Positions 60,596 through 64,000 of a stretch of DNA of 64,000 bases are shown here, one piece after another (within the stretch, counting starts at the first letter, position 1; each line of letters opens with the position of its first letter). The notes under the pieces are model-generated. The model ran no database searches and was not told where the DNA came from. It worked only from the letters and a program-made list of their open reading frames with translations. Where the stretch lies: NCBI GenBank assembly GCA_013216135.1, contig JABSOS010000007.1, positions 1 through 64,000 of the forward strand. Reading direction: 5' to 3'. This stretch comes from Candidatus Caenarcanales bacterium (GTDB taxonomy: Bacteria > Cyanobacteriota > Vampirovibrionia > LMEP-6097). A program made the position numbers and the translations under genes.

Positions 60596-61273
60596 GTGTC
60601 CCAAATGCAAATAAAAGAGCGACTAAACGAAATATCTAATAACATCAAAAGCTTTGCTACAGCGGATGACATTAAATTAGTTGCTGTTACTAAATACGCA
60701 GATGATGCACAAGTAATTGAAGCTGAAAAACTTGGAGTTAAGATATTTGGTGAGAATTATGTTGGACCAGCACTTGAAAAAATAAAAAGATTAACTCCAT
60801 ATTTCACAAATAAAGTTGAATGGCACTTAACTGGTACTCTACAGAAAAACAAAGTAAATAAAGCCGTTGGTAATTTTAGTTTAATCCAATCCATAGACTC
60901 AATTGAACTTTTAGAAAAAGTGGATGCTCGTTCTAAGTCTATGAATATTAAACAAGATGTTTTAATTCAAATAAATATTTCAAATAGTCCTACTAAACAT
61001 GGATTTAGTAAAGAAGACTTTGAAACTAATATTAGTAAAATTCTTTCCTTTGAAAATGTTTCGATTAAAGGCTTAATGACTATGTTTGAGCATGGTCAAG
61101 ATAGTGAGTCTTTAGAAAAAGAACTTCAAATCATGAATAATCTTAAAATTCTTTTGAAGAGTTTTAAACCAGAAAATGAATTTGAACTTTCAATGGGAAT
61201 GTCAGGTGATTACTGTGCAGCACTGAAAGGTGGTGCAAGTATGATTAGAATTGGTAGAGCTTTATTTGGTTAA
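60596..61273 (+). CDS. yggS: PLP homeostasis protein YggS/PROSC family
   Basis: YggS binds PLP and controls its cellular level. The product has 225 residues, with the PLP lysine in VAVTKYADD (KLVAVTKY), GENYVGPALEKI, WHLTGTLQKNKVNK, IQSIDSIELLEKVD, GLMTMFEHGQD, and ELSMGMSGDYCAALKGGASMIRIGRALFG at the end. The start is either GTG 60596 or ATG 60605; neither has a good ribosome-binding site. It precedes sepF by 18 bp, the same order as in Gram-positive bacteria and cyanobacteria, so the two form an operon. Confidence 0.93.
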   Translation: MSQMQIKERLNEISNNIKSFATADDIKLVAVTKYADDAQVIEAEKLGVKIFGENYVGPALEKIKRLTPYFTNKVEWHLTGTLQKNKVNKAVGNFSLIQSIDSIELLEKVDARSKSMNIKQDVLIQINISNSPTKHGFSKEDFETNISKILSFENVSIKGLMTMFEHGQDSESLEKELQIMNNLKILLKSFKPENEFELSMGMSGDYCAALKGGASMIRIGRALFG

Positions 61274-61291
61274 TTAAGGAGTAGAAATTTT

Positions 61292-61837
61292 ATGTTCAAT
61301 TTAAATAAATGGTGGATGGGTCCAGATTCAGATTCTCTGAATGATGGTTTTGATAGTTTGTTTGCAGTAAAGGATGCTCTTATTCCACCAGCTAGTCCGA
61401 CAGTAGTTTCCAAATTACAGGAAATCGAGTCAGAGACTAAGTTTAACAAGACACCTATCAAGGAAAATAATTCTATGGATTCTTTATTTGGAACTAAAAC
61501 AAATCATTTAGAAGCAGTAAATCAAAGGACAAAATCAATGAACATAATTGTTATCGAGCCTAAGAATTTTGAAGAAAGCTTAGAGATCGTAAAAAACTTA
61601 AAACAAAGAAGTACAGTAATAGTGAATCTTCAGTATTTAGACAATGAAGCTTCACAAAGAGTAATAGACTTCGTTAGTGGTGCAGCAGTAGCTATGGATG
61701 GATCATACGAAAGAGTAGGTTCTGGTGTATTTATTTTCGCACCAATCAACTGTAACGTAACATCTAATGCTGGAATGGATGTATACAGTGAACTTTTCAA
61801 TAAAACTTTTTCACAAGTTCAAGAACAAGTAGCATAA
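61292..61837 (+). CDS. sepF: Cell division protein SepF
   Basis: SepF links FtsZ to the membrane and bundles it at the septum. The 181-residue protein has an N-terminal amphipathic start (MFNLNKWWMG), an acidic/Ser/Thr linker of about 75 residues, and the SepF core from about residue 82: MNIIVIEPKNFEESLEIVKNL, STVIVNLQYLDNEASQRVIDFVSGAAVAMDGSYERVGSGVFIFAP. An AAGGAG ribosome-binding site precedes it. SepF is typical of Gram-positives and cyanobacteria, and this supports the taxonomic guess. Confidence 0.94.
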   Translation: MFNLNKWWMGPDSDSLNDGFDSLFAVKDALIPPASPTVVSKLQEIESETKFNKTPIKENNSMDSLFGTKTNHLEAVNQRTKSMNIIVIEPKNFEESLEIVKNLKQRSTVIVNLQYLDNEASQRVIDFVSGAAVAMDGSYERVGSGVFIFAPINCNVTSNAGMDVYSELFNKTFSQVQEQVA

Positions 61838-61855
61838 ATTTTCTATTAACCTTAA

Positions 61856-62767
61856 TTAAGCAAAGAGCTGGGCTAGACTAAATTCTGAGCCCGGCTCTCT
61901 TTTTATTAAGCCTCTTACCTCTAGTAAAGATAAAGTCTGAGAAATCCCAACTTCATTTTTATTCAAACTAACTTTAATAGTTTCAAAGCTCTTAGAACCA
62001 GACTTTAATAAACGAATAATCTCTCCAGCTAGACCCACAGCAAAATTATTTGCAGAAGAAATTTTCTTAGCTTCGCGAACCCTTTCTAAGTTCAAACTAC
62101 TTGTAAATTCCTCTATAGAATTAATAGATTTAGCAGAAAGGGAGTTAAGCAAAAGCTTATTTGCTGCAAAAGCTGGCTTATCAAGCTCTGTAGCAAAGGT
62201 GTAGAGAGGTTTCTCAAGCTTCTCTGCATATTTTGCAGTAATTAAAGAACCACTTTTCGCGGCCGCTTGAACTAAAATCGTAGCTTTGCTTAAAGCTGCT
62301 ATCAAACGGTTCCTATGAGCGTAAGTCCATTTCTGTGCTTTAAAATTAGGTTCGAATTCTGAAATGATCAAGTTTTTTGGATTTTCCATAACTCTTTTTA
62401 CGAAAAACGAATTTAAATCTAAATGAGATTCTAAAAGCCCAGAACCTAAAATTAAAACAGTATTTAGCTTATTTTCGAGTGCAGCAAAATGTGCCTCCTG
62501 ATCTATTCCTATTGCTGCACCACTAACAATAGTAGTATCAAAGTTAGCCAAAGACTGAACTAGAGAACGAGTTAAATGCTTTCCATAAAGTGTCGAGCGC
62601 CTAGCCCCAACAATAGAAATACAAGACTCACAGTTTAAAGAACTAATGTCACCGATGTAATAGAGCTTCTCTGGAGCATTCTTTAAAATTCTTAAAGCAC
62701 TAGGATATAGTTCATCATTGATATTTACGACTTTTATGAGAGATTTTAAAAATTTAGACATATACAC
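61856..62767 (-). CDS. dprA: DNA-processing protein DprA
   Basis: DprA binds incoming single strands and loads RecA during natural transformation. The 303-residue protein has the Rossmann-like core: CISIVGARRSTLYGKHLTRSL, TIVSGAAIGIDQEAHFAAL, TVLILGSGL, SEFEPNFKAQKWTYAHRNRLIAALS, and AAKSGSLITAKYAEKLEKPLYTF. A C-terminal winged-helix part (EIIRLLKSGSKSFETIKVSL) follows, and the SAM domain of longer versions is absent. It suggests a competence capability. The start is the first or third codon (Met). Confidence 0.94.
   Translation of the reverse strand: MYMSKFLKSLIKVVNINDELYPSALRILKNAPEKLYYIGDISSLNCESCISIVGARRSTLYGKHLTRSLVQSLANFDTTIVSGAAIGIDQEAHFAALENKLNTVLILGSGLLESHLDLNSFFVKRVMENPKNLIISEFEPNFKAQKWTYAHRNRLIAALSKATILVQAAAKSGSLITAKYAEKLEKPLYTFATELDKPAFAANKLLLNSLSAKSINSIEEFTSSLNLERVREAKKISSANNFAVGLAGEIIRLLKSGSKSFETIKVSLNKNEVGISQTLSLLEVRGLIKREPGSEFSLAQLFA
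61864..61905 (+). terminator. Intrinsic terminator of sepF within dprA codons
   Basis: AGAGCTGGGCT (61864-61874) pairs with AGCCCGGCTCT (61888-61898) with one G-U pair. CTTTTTATT follows on the plus strand. The same bases encode the last residues of dprA on the minus strand. Confidence 0.75.
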
Positions 62768-62828
62768 TTACCTTTGTAAGAATATACTACCACTCTTACT
62801 AAAGTAAGTAAACAAAGCTTTACGATAT

Positions 62829-63959
62829 TTATGCAAATTCGGGTTCTAAATTATCATTTTTACGGCTAAGAGCGCCCCAACTAGCAGTAATAATTTCATT
62901 AGCTCCACATAGGAACTGAGCAAATATATCTTGAACTGGTTCTGGTGTGTATCTATTAACGAGTTCACCAAATGACGCAAGTATGAATGGGAAGCCTATC
63001 TTAAAGTCATCACTCTTCAGCATTTCAGCAAAGGCTTGTTTCGCACCATGTTTTTCTTTAGCTTCCTTATAAGCTTCGATTAATAACCATAGATCCCCAC
63101 CAATACCAGCAGTATTTCTTGCAAACCCTAAAGATTTAGCTTTAGGCGTACTAACTTCATCACCAATTATTGCTGAACCAACAACAGTAGATCCCATCAA
63201 ACCACTTGGAACTATAATTTTTAATAGATTCACGAAAACGTTTTTACCTTGGGAAATTTCAGCTGCTGAATCTTTAATAGAGCCTAATAACTCAGTGAAG
63301 AAAAATTTAATATTCTCTCCAAATGATTTAAAGTTTTTAGCTTCATATTTATCCCTTCCTATAGCAAGTTTCGCCATCTGCACACCTGGGAAAAGACCTG
63401 AAGAGATACTGAAATTAGCTGGTTTAGTTTGAAACTGCTTAGCTACTAGACTAAAGATTTTTGAAAAACCAGAAACAAAATCATTTTTAGCTAAATCTTC
63501 AATTCCAGTTAAAGCATTAGGAAGTACGGTTAAAGATTTAGAAAATAAAATTGAAGCTCTATAAGTTAAAGCTTTTAAAGGCTTAGGTAAATTCATCGAT
63601 TCAGCAAAGCCATCTAAAACATGCAATGCTCCACCTAAACCAGATATTGCGACAGGAATATTACCACTATTTAAACCATCAATGATGGGAGCTAAAACAT
63701 TTCTCAAGGATTTAAAAAGTGGATTACCTTTAGCTTCTTCAGAATCTTCTGTCTCAAAGGGCTGCTCCACACCAGGAACTTTACTAAGTTCTTTATTAAT
63801 AAACTCCCTATCTTGTTTTAATAAATCTTCATCACTAACTTGTTTTTCAGACAGCAAGTCTGGATTTTCAAGAATAGTTGGCTCATCAAAGGCATTATCT
63901 TGACTAATTTTGGTTACATCTGTACGCTGTTCAGCGGATATATTTGAGGTTGATACCAT
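62829..63959 (-). CDS. Hypothetical protein with amphipathic/hydrophobic segments
   Basis: The product has 376 residues. The first ~80 residues are acidic and probably disordered. The rest is helical with several hydrophobic stretches (IPVAISGLGGALHVLDGF, LKIIVPSGLMGSTVVGSAIIG, FKIGFPFILASFGELV) that could be membrane-embedded or buried. I recognise no domain. It is upstream of dprA on the same strand with a 61-bp gap and may be separate. It belongs to the set of orphan proteins spread through this window. Confidence 0.6.
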   Translation of the reverse strand: MVSTSNISAEQRTDVTKISQDNAFDEPTILENPDLLSEKQVSDEDLLKQDREFINKELSKVPGVEQPFETEDSEEAKGNPLFKSLRNVLAPIIDGLNSGNIPVAISGLGGALHVLDGFAESMNLPKPLKALTYRASILFSKSLTVLPNALTGIEDLAKNDFVSGFSKIFSLVAKQFQTKPANFSISSGLFPGVQMAKLAIGRDKYEAKNFKSFGENIKFFFTELLGSIKDSAAEISQGKNVFVNLLKIIVPSGLMGSTVVGSAIIGDEVSTPKAKSLGFARNTAGIGGDLWLLIEAYKEAKEKHGAKQAFAEMLKSDDFKIGFPFILASFGELVNRYTPEPVQDIFAQFLCGANEIITASWGALSRKNDNLEPEFA

Positions 63960-64000
63960 TAAGGTTTAAATGAAAGTATTAATTAATAAATAAAACGAAA

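Overview
The window is about 64 kb of an AT-rich bacterial chromosome with dense, mostly single-gene transcription units on both strands. It carries a flagellin gene, a YggS-SepF division pair, the futalosine menaquinone enzyme MqnC, two subunits of complex I (NuoH, NuoI), the gamma subunit of F-type ATP synthase, a fused shikimate kinase/dehydroquinate synthase and a Ski2-like helicase of the type common in Cyanobacteria. I infer a flagellated non-photosynthetic relative of Cyanobacteria (Melainabacteria/Vampirovibrionia, perhaps Caenarcaniphilales). That placement rests on gene content only and is moderately uncertain.

Layout. 1-2.9 kb: tRNA-Glu, a 240-bp nested inverted-repeat element, rplC standing alone, and a lipoprotein solute-binding gene whose signal-peptide codons also form a terminator. 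3.0-8.9 kb: a compact operon with a VirB4-type ATPase, VirB8-like and VirB6-like membrane proteins, and a kinase-like ATPase of unusual topology. 8.8-16.8 kb: metabolic genes (thrC, mqnC, phosphohexomutase, aroKB, carA, acetyltransferase). 16.8-21.1 kb: an accessory block with a membrane-protein/787-residue-protein pair and three copies of a two-gene cassette of tiny membrane proteins. 21.2-25.3 kb: UDG-like protein, ribH, miaB. 25.4-45.4 kb: orphan and secreted proteins (amber-interrupted L,D-transpeptidase-like gene, calpain-like protease, EF-hand-like protein, metzincin, tail-collar protein) alternating with helicase, pyrimidine phosphorylase, atpG, murQ, oppF, proC and an EVE-domain gene. 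45.4-58.7 kb: pfp, lysC, fabZ, nuoHI, mdh, hflX, an aminotransferase, plsC. 58.7-64 kb: flagellin with a putative sigma-28 promoter and structured 3' end, yggS-sepF, dprA, and an orphan protein.

The most interesting signal is a promoter-like module, GCGGAA-N2-TTGACC-N17-NAATTT, followed after 14 or 15 bp by a start codon. It occurs four times: once before the VirB4 operon and once before each of the three small membrane cassettes. This suggests shared control of a secretion-like apparatus and a family of tiny membrane proteins that I do not recognise as described. A second window-wide trait is that many genes begin 6-9 bp after a -10 hexamer with no Shine-Dalgarno sequence, which predicts leaderless mRNAs. 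No transposase, integrase, CRISPR array or rRNA gene was seen.
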